A stretch of 64,000 nt of DNA from Halalkalicoccus tibetensis (GTDB lineage Archaea; Halobacteriota; Halobacteria; Halobacteriales; Halalkalicoccaceae). Within the stretch, counting starts at the first letter, position 1. Every line of letters begins with the position of its first letter. The stretch is taken from the NCBI RefSeq assembly GCF_037996645.1, contig NZ_JBBMXV010000001.1, positions 252,168 to 316,167 of the forward strand, in the 5' to 3' direction. Position numbers and translations under genes: made by a program. This document shows positions 8,612 to 17,160 of this stretch, piece by piece. Below the pieces are notes generated by a model, which saw only the letters and a program-made list of their open reading frames with translations, ran no database searches and was not told the DNA's origin.

Positions 8612-9013
8612 CTACTCCTCGACGCCGGTCACTTGAAACCCCTTCTCGCGGATCGCCTTGAGGATCCCCTCGTGGTCCGCGCTCGCCTCGTAGTAGAAGA
8701 CGACGTCGAACGACCCCTCCCGGAGGAGCTGCTGGCACTCCCAGACGAACCCGTCATCCTCGAGGGTCAGCCCCTGGTGTTGGTTCGACGCGAAGTCCGA
8801 GTCGTTCGACCCCGAGTAGACGTAGGTGTCGGTCGGGTCGTAGCCGGCCCCTTCGGCGATGATCTCGCCGATGTCGACGGTCGCCTGGTGCATCTCGATG
8901 TCGTCGCTGCCGTCCAGATCGGTGTGGACGATCGCGCCGGCGAGCTCGATCTCGCCCGGTTCGAGCAGGCGTTTCGTCCGCTGGTAGAGGTCCTCGTCGA
9001 GGGGTTCGCTCAT
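8612..9013 (-). CDS. DUF5778 family protein
   Basis: 133 residues, acidic and soluble, with no membrane segment. It opens with DEDLYQRTKRLLEPGEIELA and carries IVHTDLDGSDDIEMHQATV and FDVVFYYEASADHEGILKAI. I recognise this as the haloarchaeal DUF5778 family, whose function is unknown. It stands alone between ahbAB and the cold-shock gene, all on the minus strand. Confidence 0.75.
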   Translation of the reverse strand: MSEPLDEDLYQRTKRLLEPGEIELAGAIVHTDLDGSDDIEMHQATVDIGEIIAEGAGYDPTDTYVYSGSNDSDFASNQHQGLTLEDDGFVWECQQLLREGSFDVVFYYEASADHEGILKAIREKGFQVTGVEE

Positions 9014-9126
9014 ACGAGCGGTGGGCCCGCCGGCCCTATACCGTTCACGGTACGCGTCGCTCGCGGGCTCGATAATAGGAAACGTGGTTCACGGGCGGAT
9101 GCCCCGAACGATCGTCGAAGCGCCGA

Positions 9127-9321
9127 TTACAGCCGTTCCAGGTTCGTCGCTCGAGGACCCTTGTCGGCCTGTTCGATGTCGAACTCGACCTCCTGTCCTT
9201 CCTCGAGGTCGGGGCCGCCCACGTCCTCCATGTGGAAGAACACGTCCTCCTCGGAATCTTCGCTGTCGATAAAGCCGTAACCGCCGGTGTCGTTGAAGAA
9301 GTCGACCGTACCTTTCGCCAT
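9127..9321 (-). CDS. Cold-shock protein (CspA family)
   Basis: 64 residues from MAKGTVDFF, one OB-fold cold-shock domain. RNP1-like GGYGFI and RNP2-like DVFFHM, which bind single-stranded nucleic acid, are intact. It is probably an RNA chaperone. A longer reading from 9429 is in frame, but the family always begins at this MAKGTV. The A-rich stretch at 9350-9362 (TTTTTTAAG on the minus strand) lies about 35 bases upstream and is the likely TATA element. Confidence 0.95.
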   Translation of the reverse strand: MAKGTVDFFNDTGGYGFIDSEDSEEDVFFHMEDVGGPDLEEGQEVEFDIEQADKGPRATNLERL

Positions 9322-9413
9322 TGCAACTCCCTCTTCGCCGTCCACCCTTAAAAAACTGCGCAAAAGTCGGCGGGCACAAGGCTCATTGCACCGGCTGCCG
9401 TCGCCGAACGTAG

Positions 9414-10319
9414 ATGGCACCGTCCGCACGTTCGCTCGGCTCGCGCGTCTACGAGAACCTCCTCCTCCGCGAGATCGACGACGGACCGGCCCACGTCGCC
9501 GTCATCCAGGACGGCAACCGCCGCTACGCCGAGAAACGCGGGGCCGAAACGACCGACGGCCACCGCGCCGGCGCACAGACGACCGAACGGGTCCTCGATT
9601 GGTGTGAGGAGCTGGGCATCGAGGAGCTCACTCTCTATGCTTTCTCGACGGAGAACCTCGATCGGCCCCGCGAGGAGCGCGAGGCGCTCTACGACCTGCT
9701 CTGTGAGAAGCTCCGGGAGTTCGCCGACGCCGACCGGGTTCACGACGGCGGCGTGTCGATCCGCGCGCTCGGCGACCTCTCGCTGCTGCCAGAGCGGGTC
9801 CAGGAGGCGGCCCGCTACGCCGAGCGCCGGACCCGTGACTACGACACGTTCGTGCTCAACATCGCGCTGGCCTACGGCGGCCGGGCCGAGCTACTAGGGG
9901 TAGCCCGCGACGTCGCCGGCGCGGTCGAGTCCGGCGAGCTCGCCTCCGAGGAGATCGACGCCGGGACGATCGACTGCCGGCTCTACGACGACGAGGTCCG
10001 GGACGTCGACCTGATCATCCGCACCGGCGGCGACGAGCGCACCTCGAACTTCCTGCCGTGGCACGCCAACGGCAACGAGGCGGCGGTGTTCTTCTGTGCG
10101 CCCTACTGGCCGGAGTTCTCGAAGATCGACTTCCTCCGGGCGGTCCGTACCTACCAGCACCGCGAGGCCTCCTGGCAGAACACGAAGACCCAGCGCGCGC
10201 TGGCGCTGGTCGGCGCGCTCTCGGACGTCGACCTCCCGCAGGCCCGCGACGTCCTCGACGGGAACGCTGACGGCGAGAGCGACCCCGCCCGGGAGACCGC
10301 CGCCCCGATCGAGCAGTAG
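9414..10319 (+). CDS. uppS: cis-Prenyltransferase (undecaprenyl-diphosphate synthase family), catalytic type
   Basis: 301 residues. It condenses isopentenyl diphosphate onto an allylic primer with Z geometry to make the polyprenol carrier for glycan assembly at the membrane. Seen: region I HVAVIQDGNRRYAEKRG with catalytic Asp33, LTLYAFSTENLDRP, and region V LIIRTGGDERTSNFLPWH...WPEF. The tail after about 275 is an acidic extension. It converges on a second family member 273 bases downstream that lacks the region I motif; the two may act together (inference). Confidence 0.9.
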   Translation: MAPSARSLGSRVYENLLLREIDDGPAHVAVIQDGNRRYAEKRGAETTDGHRAGAQTTERVLDWCEELGIEELTLYAFSTENLDRPREEREALYDLLCEKLREFADADRVHDGGVSIRALGDLSLLPERVQEAARYAERRTRDYDTFVLNIALAYGGRAELLGVARDVAGAVESGELASEEIDAGTIDCRLYDDEVRDVDLIIRTGGDERTSNFLPWHANGNEAAVFFCAPYWPEFSKIDFLRAVRTYQHREASWQNTKTQRALALVGALSDVDLPQARDVLDGNADGESDPARETAAPIEQ

Positions 10320-10335
10320 ACCGATCGGAACCGGC

Positions 10336-10604
10336 GTCGCTTCGCTCGCGACGACGTTCGGACGGTGAGCGAAGCGAACCGACCGTCCGGGAGGCTCGTA
10401 CGAGCCTCCCGTGACTTGGACCATCGTCCGAACTTCGTCGGTCCTCTCACTGGCGCTCGCTACCCGACGACGGTTGGACTAGCGTCCGAACCACCGGGAA
10501 GCCCGCAGAAGCTTCCCGTACTTCGGACGGTTCGCGTCGCTCACCGTCCGAACCGCCGAAAGGCTCCCTCCGTTCGCCTTTCGTGATTCGGCCTAGCGGC
10601 CGAA
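10336..10604. repeat. Array of inverted repeats between convergent uppS genes
   Basis: At least six stem-forming elements are packed here. CGGACGGT pairs with ACCGTCCG (10359-10366 and 10382-10389). A perfect 24-base palindrome follows (10388-10411, half-site CGGGAGGCTCGT). CGGGAAGC pairs with GCTTCCCG (10495-10502/10511-10518). TTCGGACGGT pairs with ACCGTCCGAA (10522-10531/10543-10552). CGAAAGG pairs with CCTTTCG (10557-10563/10577-10583). TTCGGCC pairs with GGCCGAA (10587-10604). About three degenerate units can be discerned, each with TCCGAACC, a GGGA(A/G)GC-type stem and a GTGATTCGG-like trailer. The last stem covers the 3' end of the minus-strand gene. A bidirectional terminator cluster or a dispersed repeat are both possible. 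Confidence 0.75.
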
Positions 10605-11201
10605 CCGCCGGCTTCGTTTCTTGTAATCGAGCACGGCCCTGAGGTAGTCCCGCTTTCTGAAATCGCGCCAGTTGACGTCGGTGAAGTAGAGTTCGGCGTA
10701 GACCGACTGCCAGATCATGAAATCCGAGAGCCGTTCTGCGCCCGTCTTGATCAGCAGGTCGGGCTCGTCGGGGAACACCAGCTGGGCCTCGATGTCGGCG
10801 TCGGTGATCCCGTCGGGATCCCGCTCGCCGCGCTCGACCTCGCGGGCCAGCGCCCGCACCGACCGCGCGAACTCGCGCTTGCCGCCGTGGCCGATCGCGA
10901 TCCGGATCGGGGCGTCGGCCTGCTGGGTGTCGTCGGGCCCCCGGACGTCGACCCGCCGGGGCGCCTCGAGCTCCGCCAGCTCGCTCACGAGGGTGGGCGC
11001 GGCCGCCGGATCCAGCACGCTCACGTAGACGGTCACGCGGTCGGCGTCGTACTCGTAGGCCCACTCGAGGACCGATTCGAGGGTGGTGTAGGCCCCGCGT
11101 TCGAGGAGGTCGCGCTCGGTGATCACGATGGCGACGTGTTCGGGGAGCGCGCCGTCATGGCGCCGAACCCGGCTGGCGAGATAACGGTCGTACAGTCCCA
11201 C
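10593..11201 (-). CDS. cis-Prenyltransferase homologue lacking the catalytic DGNR motif
   Basis: 202 residues from a GTG at 11201 (VGLYDRYLASRVRRHDG). The family fold is clear: EHVAIVITERD, then a C-terminal LIKTGAERLSDFMIWQ, YAELYFTDVNWRDF and YKKRSRRFGR that match region V. Where catalytic members have DGNRR, this protein has ITERD, so the Mg-diphosphate-binding Asp is absent. It may be a non-catalytic partner subunit, as Nus1/NgBR is for eukaryotic enzymes, or have another role. A longer reading from 11270 exists; the GTG is preferred because GGCTTACGGG lies about 26 bases upstream of it. Confidence 0.8.
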   Translation of the reverse strand: MGLYDRYLASRVRRHDGALPEHVAIVITERDLLERGAYTTLESVLEWAYEYDADRVTVYVSVLDPAAAPTLVSELAELEAPRRVDVRGPDDTQQADAPIRIAIGHGGKREFARSVRALAREVERGERDPDGITDADIEAQLVFPDEPDLLIKTGAERLSDFMIWQSVYAELYFTDVNWRDFRKRDYLRAVLDYKKRSRRFGR

Positions 11202-11285
11202 ACTCCCCCTCTCGCGGGCGAGCCCGTAAGCCTCACGGCCCCGTTTCGGAACGGGTAAGTGGCCGACCACGAAACCGGGGCCGTA

Positions 11286-12593
11286 GTGACCGGACGAGTC
11301 CGGCGTGCGGGGGCGTTCGCGCTCGTGGGCAGCCTCTCGCTTGCCGCGCCGCTGCTCGGCCCCGCGGCGTTCGTCCCCTTCGCCGCCGTCGGCCTGCTGG
11401 CCGCACTCGTCATCGACGAGGGGCGGGCCTTCGACCTCTTCGCCCGCCCCGGCGACTACGAGGAACGGACCCTCTACGGGCTCGCGGGCTTCTCGCTCGC
11501 CGCGACCGCCCTCGCGTTGCTCGTGATCGTCGGCTTTCCTCCCGAGCTGTTCGCCGGGACGGTCTGCCTGCTCGCCGGCGGCAACCTCGCCCAGCAGGCC
11601 GTCACGGCCCGCACCACCGACGATCTCCCGACGACCGCCGGCTTCGCGACAGGGGGCTTTCTCGCCGGGCTGGGCGCACAGCTCGTCGTCACCCCGTTCT
11701 CGCTGGGGGTCGCCCCCGCCGCGGCGGCCTTCCTCGCGGCCTGCGGCGCGCTCATCGCCGCCCTGCTGCGCGCGGTGCTCTACCAGCGCGACGACCCGCT
11801 CGTGCTGCTGAGCGTGGGGCTCGTGCTGTGGGTCGTCTCGGACCTGGGGATCGTGACCACCGGCCTCGAGGTCGTCGGCGCGATCGCGGTGACGGCGCTG
11901 CTCGGCTACGTCTCCTACGCGCTCGGCACCGCCTCCATCCCGGGGATGGTCACCGGAATGTTGCTCGCGCTCGTCACCATCGTCCTCGGGGGCTACGGCT
12001 GGTTCGTCCTGCTGATCGCCTTCTTCGCCATCGGCGGGCTCTCCTCGAAGTTCCGCTACGACCGGAAGCTCGCCCGCGGGGTCGCCGAGGACAACGAGGG
12101 CGCCCGCGGCAGCGGCAACGTCCTCGGCAACTCAGCGGTCGCGCTCGTGGCGGTGCTGGGCTACGCCGCGACGCCCGACCCCCTCGACGTCCCCCCAGAG
12201 CTGTTCTTCTTCGCGTTCGCGGGCGCGATCGCCACCGCGATGGCCGACACCCTCTCGAGCGAGATCGGCGGCGTCTACGACGACCCCCGCCTGATCACGA
12301 CCGGCGAGCCCGTCCCGCCCGGCACCGACGGCGCGGTCACCTGGCAGGGCGAGCTGGCCGGGTTCGCGGGCGCGGTGGCCGTCGCGATCCCCGCGCTGTT
12401 CCTGTTCGAGGCCATCGGCTCGCTGGGGGCCGTGCTGATCGCCGTCGGCGGAGTCGCGGGCATGACCGCCGACAGCCTGTTCGGGGCCACTGTCGAGAAC
12501 CGCTGGCTCGACAACCAGGGCGTGAACTTCCTCGCGACGCTGGTCGGCGCGCTGGTCGCGGTGGGGCTCGCGGCGCTGGCGGGGCTGTTCTAG
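11286..12593 (+). CDS. DUF92 family integral membrane protein
   Basis: About 435 residues from the GTG at 11286 (TGRVRRAGAFALVG); a GTG at 11259 in the same frame is the alternative. It is hydrophobic throughout, with about ten membrane helices. The C-terminal half holds the family core: GLSSKFRYDRKLARG, RGSGNVLGNS, ATAMADTLSSEIGG, GTDGAVTWQGELAG and GMTADSLFGATVENRWLDN. DUF92 is related to plant VTE6 phytyl-phosphate kinase and to archaeal membrane CTP-dependent kinase-like proteins, so a prenyl or lipid phosphate role is plausible, notably beside cis-prenyltransferases. Its stop overlaps that of dnaG by 4 bases. Confidence 0.85.
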   Translation: MTGRVRRAGAFALVGSLSLAAPLLGPAAFVPFAAVGLLAALVIDEGRAFDLFARPGDYEERTLYGLAGFSLAATALALLVIVGFPPELFAGTVCLLAGGNLAQQAVTARTTDDLPTTAGFATGGFLAGLGAQLVVTPFSLGVAPAAAAFLAACGALIAALLRAVLYQRDDPLVLLSVGLVLWVVSDLGIVTTGLEVVGAIAVTALLGYVSYALGTASIPGMVTGMLLALVTIVLGGYGWFVLLIAFFAIGGLSSKFRYDRKLARGVAEDNEGARGSGNVLGNSAVALVAVLGYAATPDPLDVPPELFFFAFAGAIATAMADTLSSEIGGVYDDPRLITTGEPVPPGTDGAVTWQGELAGFAGAVAVAIPALFLFEAIGSLGAVLIAVGGVAGMTADSLFGATVENRWLDNQGVNFLATLVGALVAVGLAALAGLF

Positions 12594-13906
12594 GCGGGCC
12601 CGACGAGTTCGTCGAAGGTGCGGATCCGGACGCTCGTCGGTCGTTTCACGTACTGCCCGCGCTCGCGCGCGATCACCTGTGAGACCCCGCGCTGGGCCGC
12701 GACGTCGAGCACGCGCTGGCTCAGCTCGCCGTCGAGGACGATCGCCCGGGGCGGCTCCTCGGCCCTACGGACGGCCTCGAACGCCTCCTCGGCCGGTGCG
12801 CTCGCGAGCTCGGCGAACTCGCCGTCGAGCAGGCGGACCGTTTCCGTCCCCCCGCCGATGGCGTCCTCGGCGTGTTCGCGCAGGCTCGCGGGGGCCTCCG
12901 GTTCGGGTTCGGCTTCAGGCTCGGCCTCGACCCCCGCCGTCGCACCGCCCTCGTCCGGAGCCGGTTCCGCGTCGGGACCCGACGGCTCCGCGGGCGATTC
13001 GGCGGTCTCGGCGGCTCCGGCGACCTCGCTCGTCTCGTCGGGGGCGGGCCGGGTGCTGCCGTCGGTCGCCGCGATGACCTCCCGTGGCGTGGCGGCGTCG
13101 GCGACCGCCCGGAGCGACACCTTCTCCCGCAGCGCCGCCAGCGCCTCCTCGCGCGCGAGGTCCTCGACGGACCGCCCCTGTGGGGCGAAGGCGATCGAGT
13201 CGATCTCGCCGACCTGCTCCAGTTCCTTCATGATGAGCTCGCCGCCCCGGTCGCCGTCGAGGAAGGCCGTCGTGGTTCGGTCCTTCGTCAGCTCCGCGAT
13301 CGGCTCGGGCACGTTCGTCCCCTCGACCGCGACGGCGTTCTTGATCCCGTACTTCAGCAGCTGGAGGACGTCGGCCCGGCCCTCGACGACGATGACCGCG
13401 TCGCCGTCGGCCACGCGGGGGCCGGCGGGGTAGCCCTCGTACTCGGTGATGTCCTCGACGCGGACGCTCTCGCGGACCCGTTCGAGCAGCTCGTCGCTCG
13501 AGAGCGCCGTCTCGTCGAACGCCGTCGAGAGCAGCTCGCGCGCCCGGCCGACGACCTCGCGGCGGGCGGCCGCGCGGGTGTCCTCGATCCGGCTGACTTC
13601 GAGGGTCGCCCGGCAGGGGCCGACGCGCTCGATGGTCTCCAGGGCCGCCGCGAGGACGGCGGTCTCGACCTTGTCCATGCTGGTCGAGACGGTCACCGTC
13701 CCCGTCGACTGGCCGGCCTGGCTCGCGATCTCGACGTCTATCCGCCCGACGCGCGAGGACTGCTGGAGGTCGTGGATGTCGAGATCGTCGCCCAGTAGCC
13801 CCTCGGTCTGGCCGAAGATCGCGCCGACGACGTCACTCCGCTCGACCACCCCGTCTGCGGTGACGTCCGCGTGAATGAGGTATTTCGTGGTATCGTTGAA
13901 TGTCAT
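12590..13906 (-). CDS. dnaG: Archaeal DnaG (TOPRIM primase-like protein)
   Basis: 438 residues, opening MTFNDTTKYLIHADVTADG, standard for archaeal DnaG. The TOPRIM domain lies at about 165-260, with AVIVVEGRADVLQLLKYG (Glu) and TTAFLDGDRGGELI (DxD). An acidic, Glu/Pro-rich linker of about 90 residues leads to a C-terminal domain. In archaea this protein associates with the exosome and RNA decay, and a limited primase activity has been reported in Sulfolobus. The acidic linker is a haloarchaeal embellishment. Confidence 0.95.
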   Translation of the reverse strand: MTFNDTTKYLIHADVTADGVVERSDVVGAIFGQTEGLLGDDLDIHDLQQSSRVGRIDVEIASQAGQSTGTVTVSTSMDKVETAVLAAALETIERVGPCRATLEVSRIEDTRAAARREVVGRARELLSTAFDETALSSDELLERVRESVRVEDITEYEGYPAGPRVADGDAVIVVEGRADVLQLLKYGIKNAVAVEGTNVPEPIAELTKDRTTTAFLDGDRGGELIMKELEQVGEIDSIAFAPQGRSVEDLAREEALAALREKVSLRAVADAATPREVIAATDGSTRPAPDETSEVAGAAETAESPAEPSGPDAEPAPDEGGATAGVEAEPEAEPEPEAPASLREHAEDAIGGGTETVRLLDGEFAELASAPAEEAFEAVRRAEEPPRAIVLDGELSQRVLDVAAQRGVSQVIARERGQYVKRPTSVRIRTFDELVGPA

Positions 13907-14027
13907 TGGTAACTGTCATGAACGTCCCCATGACGGCTCTAGTTCGTGCCGAGAGCTGAAAATAATTGCCGTCTGCGGGCACGATAGGGGTCGATATCGG
14001 ACGGATGACCGTGCTGGCGGCCGGAAC

Positions 14028-14273
14028 TCAGTCGATCCCGTTTCGGTACTCCTCGAAGGTCGATCGGACGGTCTCCCGGGCGTCCTCCCGGCTCGTCTCG
14101 CCGAAGGCGTACTCCCCGATCCGGACGCTCTCGACGACGGCGATCGCCGACGGGTCCTCGACCAGGAAGAAGGTGACCGTGTGTGCCCCGTACCAGACGG
14201 CCATCACGCGACGATCGTCGCTGAACGACACGTACTGTGCCCCCTCGAGCGCCTCGGCGAGTGCGATCGTCAC
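14028..14273 (-). CDS. Small haloarchaeal protein of unknown function
   Basis: 81 residues from a GTG at 14273. The sequence MTIALAEALEGAQYVSFS is followed by alternating hydrophobic strands (VMAVWYGAHTVTFFLVE, AIAVVESVRIGEYAF) and an amphipathic acidic C-terminal helix (SREDARETVRSTFEEYRNG). There is no signal or membrane segment and I do not recognise a named family. It lies between dnaG and the DUF6293 regulator, which is transcribed the other way. Confidence 0.6.
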   Translation of the reverse strand: MTIALAEALEGAQYVSFSDDRRVMAVWYGAHTVTFFLVEDPSAIAVVESVRIGEYAFGETSREDARETVRSTFEEYRNGID

Positions 14274-14329
14274 GACTCCCCATCACGACGGGCGGTGTTA
14301 GTTCTGGCCCTCTGAGAGCGCATTCGACA

Positions 14330-14359
14330 GTTCTTAACGATCCGCGGGCGGACCCGCGG
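14330..14359 (+). promoter_or_regulatory. TATA-like box and hairpin in front of the DUF6293 gene
   Basis: TTCTTAACG (about 14331-14339) sits about 27 bases before the ATG at 14362. Between it and the ATG lies a perfect 7-base inverted repeat, CCGCGGG-CGGA-CCCGCGG (14342-14359). The palindrome occupies the expected transcription start and would be ideally placed for repression; autoregulation by the HTH protein encoded next is an inference. Confidence 0.5.
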
Positions 14360-14361
14360 GT

Positions 14362-15252
14362 ATGCAGACCCACATCGTGCCGGTCGGCTTCGACTACGAC
14401 CGGCTGATCGCGCCACTGGTACGCGATCAACACGACGTCGACCGCGTGATCCTCATCGAGGGGGCGATCGGCAGCGAAGCCAACATAGAGTACTCGCGGA
14501 ACCTCGCGGGGAAACTGGAGAAGGACTTCCAGAACCTGCTCGGGGCCGAGACCCGACGTCTCGGGCTGGAGGACGTCTACGACTACGACGCCGCCTTCGA
14601 ACAGGCCTACCGGCTGATCAACGCCGAGCTCGACGCCGGCAACGAGGTCTGGGTCAACGTCAGCACGATGCCCCGGACGGTGAGCTTCGCGGTCGCGACC
14701 GCCGCCAACTCACTGATGGTCGAGCGCGACGAGGACGGCCGACGGGTCCACACCTACTACACCGCCCCCGAGAAGTACCTCGAGACCGAACTCGCCGAGG
14801 AGCTGCGCCGCGGGGTCGAGTTCCTCGAGGACGCCCGGGAGGAGGGGATCGACCCCGAGCGGGTCGACGAGCGCCTCGAGACGATCCGTGAGCTGCTCGA
14901 CGAGTTCGACGAGCGGGGCACCACCATCGGCGCCAAGGAGATCGGCGGGCGCCACATCGTCGAGCTGCCGATCGCCTCCTTCTCGAACGTCAAGCCGTTC
15001 GAGGAGCTGATCCTCTTCAAGCTCGGCGAGGACGGCACCTTCGAGAGCGTCAGCGAACTCGCCGAGGCGCTGGCCGACGAGCTCGACGAGCCCTACACCG
15101 ACAGCTTCCGCTCGAAGGTGATCTACAACGTCGACCGCCTGGGCCCGAGCGGCAAGGGCTACATCGAGCGCGAGGAACGGGGCAAGTCCTACCGGACGCG
15201 GCTCTCGCGGATCGGCGAGCTGTGGGTCCGGGCCCACTCCAGCGCGGAGTGA
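14362..15252 (+). CDS. DUF6293/HFX_2341-family regulator: CARF-like domain plus winged helix
   Basis: 296 residues. The N-terminal MQTHIVPVGFDYDRLIAPL and WVNVSTMPRTVSFAVATAANS (about 95-116) mark a Rossmann-like CARF fold, the domain that senses nucleotide second messengers. An amphipathic linker (about 150-205) leads to a C-terminal winged helix (LPIASFSNVKPFEELILFKLG to GKGYIEREERGKSYRTRLSRIGELWV). I recognise it as the HFX_2341 transcriptional-regulator family. No cas or effector gene is nearby, so the ligand and targets are unknown; a palindrome just upstream hints at autoregulation. Confidence 0.8.
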   Translation: MQTHIVPVGFDYDRLIAPLVRDQHDVDRVILIEGAIGSEANIEYSRNLAGKLEKDFQNLLGAETRRLGLEDVYDYDAAFEQAYRLINAELDAGNEVWVNVSTMPRTVSFAVATAANSLMVERDEDGRRVHTYYTAPEKYLETELAEELRRGVEFLEDAREEGIDPERVDERLETIRELLDEFDERGTTIGAKEIGGRHIVELPIASFSNVKPFEELILFKLGEDGTFESVSELAEALADELDEPYTDSFRSKVIYNVDRLGPSGKGYIEREERGKSYRTRLSRIGELWVRAHSSAE

Positions 15253-15262
15253 ACGTCGTGGT

Positions 15263-15934
15263 CTACGCTCCCTCGACCTGCGCCTTCTTCGCGCGCGTCG
15301 CGAGCGCGAGGAAGGTGATCCAGATCGTGAGCATCGTCGCGCCCCATCCGGCGACCTGGAACGCCGTCGTGTTCAAAGCGAGCTCGACGGCCATCGGGTC
15401 GGCGAAGGGAAGGTTCGTGTGGTGGGGGCCGCCGACGATCGGGACGAAGTAGTCGACCGTGAGGTCGAAACTGTACCAGAGAAGCGCCGCGGCGATCGCC
15501 GGGATCGAGAAGTCGCTGTAGCGGTGGATCAGGAAGGCCTGGGCGACCATCCCGAGATGGCTGGCCAAGAGGAAGGCGTACATCGGGGTCGCCGTCTGGG
15601 CGAGGAAGGCGTCGTTGAAGACGACGAGGGTAAAGGGCGTCCAGAGCCCGAGCTTGATGTTGCCGAAGAACGCGAGCATGTCGATCAGTTCGTTCTGCTT
15701 ATCGAGCTTCCAGAGCGCGAGGCTCAGCGCGATGAACAGCGTCGCGAGCGGGCTATCGGGCACCCACGGCCACATTACTACCGGTGTCCCCGCGAACTGA
15801 AACCGATAGTACCAGAAGCCGAAGGCCGTCCCCGCGACGTTGATCGCGACGATCACCCAGGCGTACCGCAGCGCGAGGTCCTCCAGCTGGCGGGGAAGCG
15901 GGGCGAGCCACGCGGGGAGGGGCGATCCGGTCAT
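15263..15934 (-). CDS. DUF1405 family membrane protein
   Basis: 223 residues from the ATG at 15934, with about six membrane helices. Characteristic stretches are WVIVAINVAGTAFGFWYY, MWPWVPDSPLATLFIALSLALW, FGNIKLGLWTPFTLV and DLTVDYFVPIVGG, diagnostic of DUF1405 (YpjA-like). Function is unknown. A second member of the family is encoded at 60933-61565. It converges on the DUF6293 gene and is divergent from the aminotransferase. Confidence 0.85.
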   Translation of the reverse strand: MTGSPLPAWLAPLPRQLEDLALRYAWVIVAINVAGTAFGFWYYRFQFAGTPVVMWPWVPDSPLATLFIALSLALWKLDKQNELIDMLAFFGNIKLGLWTPFTLVVFNDAFLAQTATPMYAFLLASHLGMVAQAFLIHRYSDFSIPAIAAALLWYSFDLTVDYFVPIVGGPHHTNLPFADPMAVELALNTTAFQVAGWGATMLTIWITFLALATRAKKAQVEGA

Positions 15935-16021
15935 CGTCCCGATGGGCGACCGAGCGGACCAAAGACCTGCCGGTTCCCCGCGACCCGTGTGGGTTTTGGG
16001 CGACGCGTCCGATGTCGGGAC

Positions 16022-17098
16022 ATGGACGACCGAGAGACGCTCGTGATGACGCCCGGCCCGACCGCGCTCCCCGAATCGGTCCGCGAAGCGATGGCCCGCC
16101 CGATCCACAACCCCGACGTCGAGCCGGAGTTCACCGAGCTCTATCGTGATCTCCTCGAGAAGCTCGGGGAGGTCTACGGCACCGACGACGACCTCGTGGT
16201 GCTGGCGGGTGAGGGGATGGTCGGGCTGGAGACGGGCGTCGACTCGCTGATCGAGGAGGGCGATACCGTCCTCTGTCTCGCCAACGGGATCTACGGGGCG
16301 GGCTTCGCCGACCTCGTCGAGAGCCACGGCGGCGAGCCCGTGGTCCACGGGGCCGAGCCGACCGAGGGGTTCGACCCCGAAGCGGTGCGGGAGGCCGTCG
16401 AGGAGCACGACCCCGCGGTGGCGACGATGGTCCACTGCGAGACGCCCACGGGGGTGCTGAACGAGCTCGACGGCGTTCTCGAGGTGCTCGATCAGCGCGA
16501 CGTGCTCTCAGTCGTCGACGCCGTCTCCTCGCTTGGCGGGACCGAGGTCCCGACCGAGCACATCGATATCGGTCTCGGGGCTACCCAGAAATGCCTCAGC
16601 TCGCCGCCCGGGCTCGCGACGCTGTCGGTGAGCGACGCCGCCTGGGAGCGCGTCGCGGCGGTCGAACAGGACTCCTTCTACCTGAACCTCGAACCCTGGC
16701 GCGATCTCGGGCTCGACGACCCGCCAGCCGCCTTCCCCTACACCCACTCGGTGTCGAACTGCTACGCCCTCGACGCCTCGCTCGACCTCCTGCTGGAGGA
16801 GGGACGCGAGGACGTCTTCGAGCGCCACGCCGAGGCCGCCGAACACTGTCGCGAGCGCGGGCGCGAGCTCGGGCTCGAACCGTTCTCGGCGGAGCTCGCC
16901 TCGCCGACCGTCACCGCCTTCGCGGTCGAGGGGCGCGCCGAGGAGCTTCGGGAACGGGTCGCCGAGGAGGGTGTCGTCCTCGCGACGGGCCTCGGCGAGT
17001 ACGCCGAGGACCTGCTGCGGGTGGGCCACATGGGCTACAACGCCGACATCGAACGGGTCGATCGGACGATGGACGCGCTCGACGCCGCCCTGGAATGA
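16022..17098 (+). CDS. Class V aminotransferase (alanine-glyoxylate/serine-pyruvate type)
   Basis: 358 residues. It opens with [19 protein letters not shown], the fingerprint of the AGT/SPT group. [42 protein letters not shown] and the PLP lysine in [15 protein letters not shown] follow. This PLP enzyme transfers amino groups between alanine or serine and 2-oxo acids; the exact substrate pair cannot be read. A TTTTGG box about 27 bases upstream suggests a leaderless single-gene transcript. Longer readings into 15.4 kb are antisense to the DUF1405 gene and were rejected. Confidence 0.9.
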   Translation: MDDRETLVMTPGPTALPESVREAMARPIHNPDVEPEFTELYRDLLEKLGEVYGTDDDLVVLAGEGMVGLETGVDSLIEEGDTVLCLANGIYGAGFADLVESHGGEPVVHGAEPTEGFDPEAVREAVEEHDPAVATMVHCETPTGVLNELDGVLEVLDQRDVLSVVDAVSSLGGTEVPTEHIDIGLGATQKCLSSPPGLATLSVSDAAWERVAAVEQDSFYLNLEPWRDLGLDDPPAAFPYTHSVSNCYALDASLDLLLEEGREDVFERHAEAAEHCRERGRELGLEPFSAELASPTVTAFAVEGRAEELRERVAEEGVVLATGLGEYAEDLLRVGHMGYNADIERVDRTMDALDAALE

Positions 17099-17101
17099 GA
17101 G

Positions 17102-17137
17102 AGGTCACATAACTGACCTGACTGAATCATGTTATGC
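17102..17137 (+). promoter_or_regulatory. Inverted repeat and TATA-like box before a small membrane gene
   Basis: AGGTCA-CATAAC-TGACCT (17102-17119) is a perfect 6-base inverted repeat just after the aminotransferase stop. GTTATG at about 17131-17136 is the likely TATA element for the ATG at 17161. The repeat could be a terminator stem or an operator. Confidence 0.35.
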
Positions 17138-17160
17138 ACCCCGGGCGCCTGGGGGTGGGT

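Noticed and set aside
14362-15252. A CRISPR-associated island, suggested by the CARF-like regulator
   Set aside because: No repeat array, cas gene or HEPN effector was found on either side.
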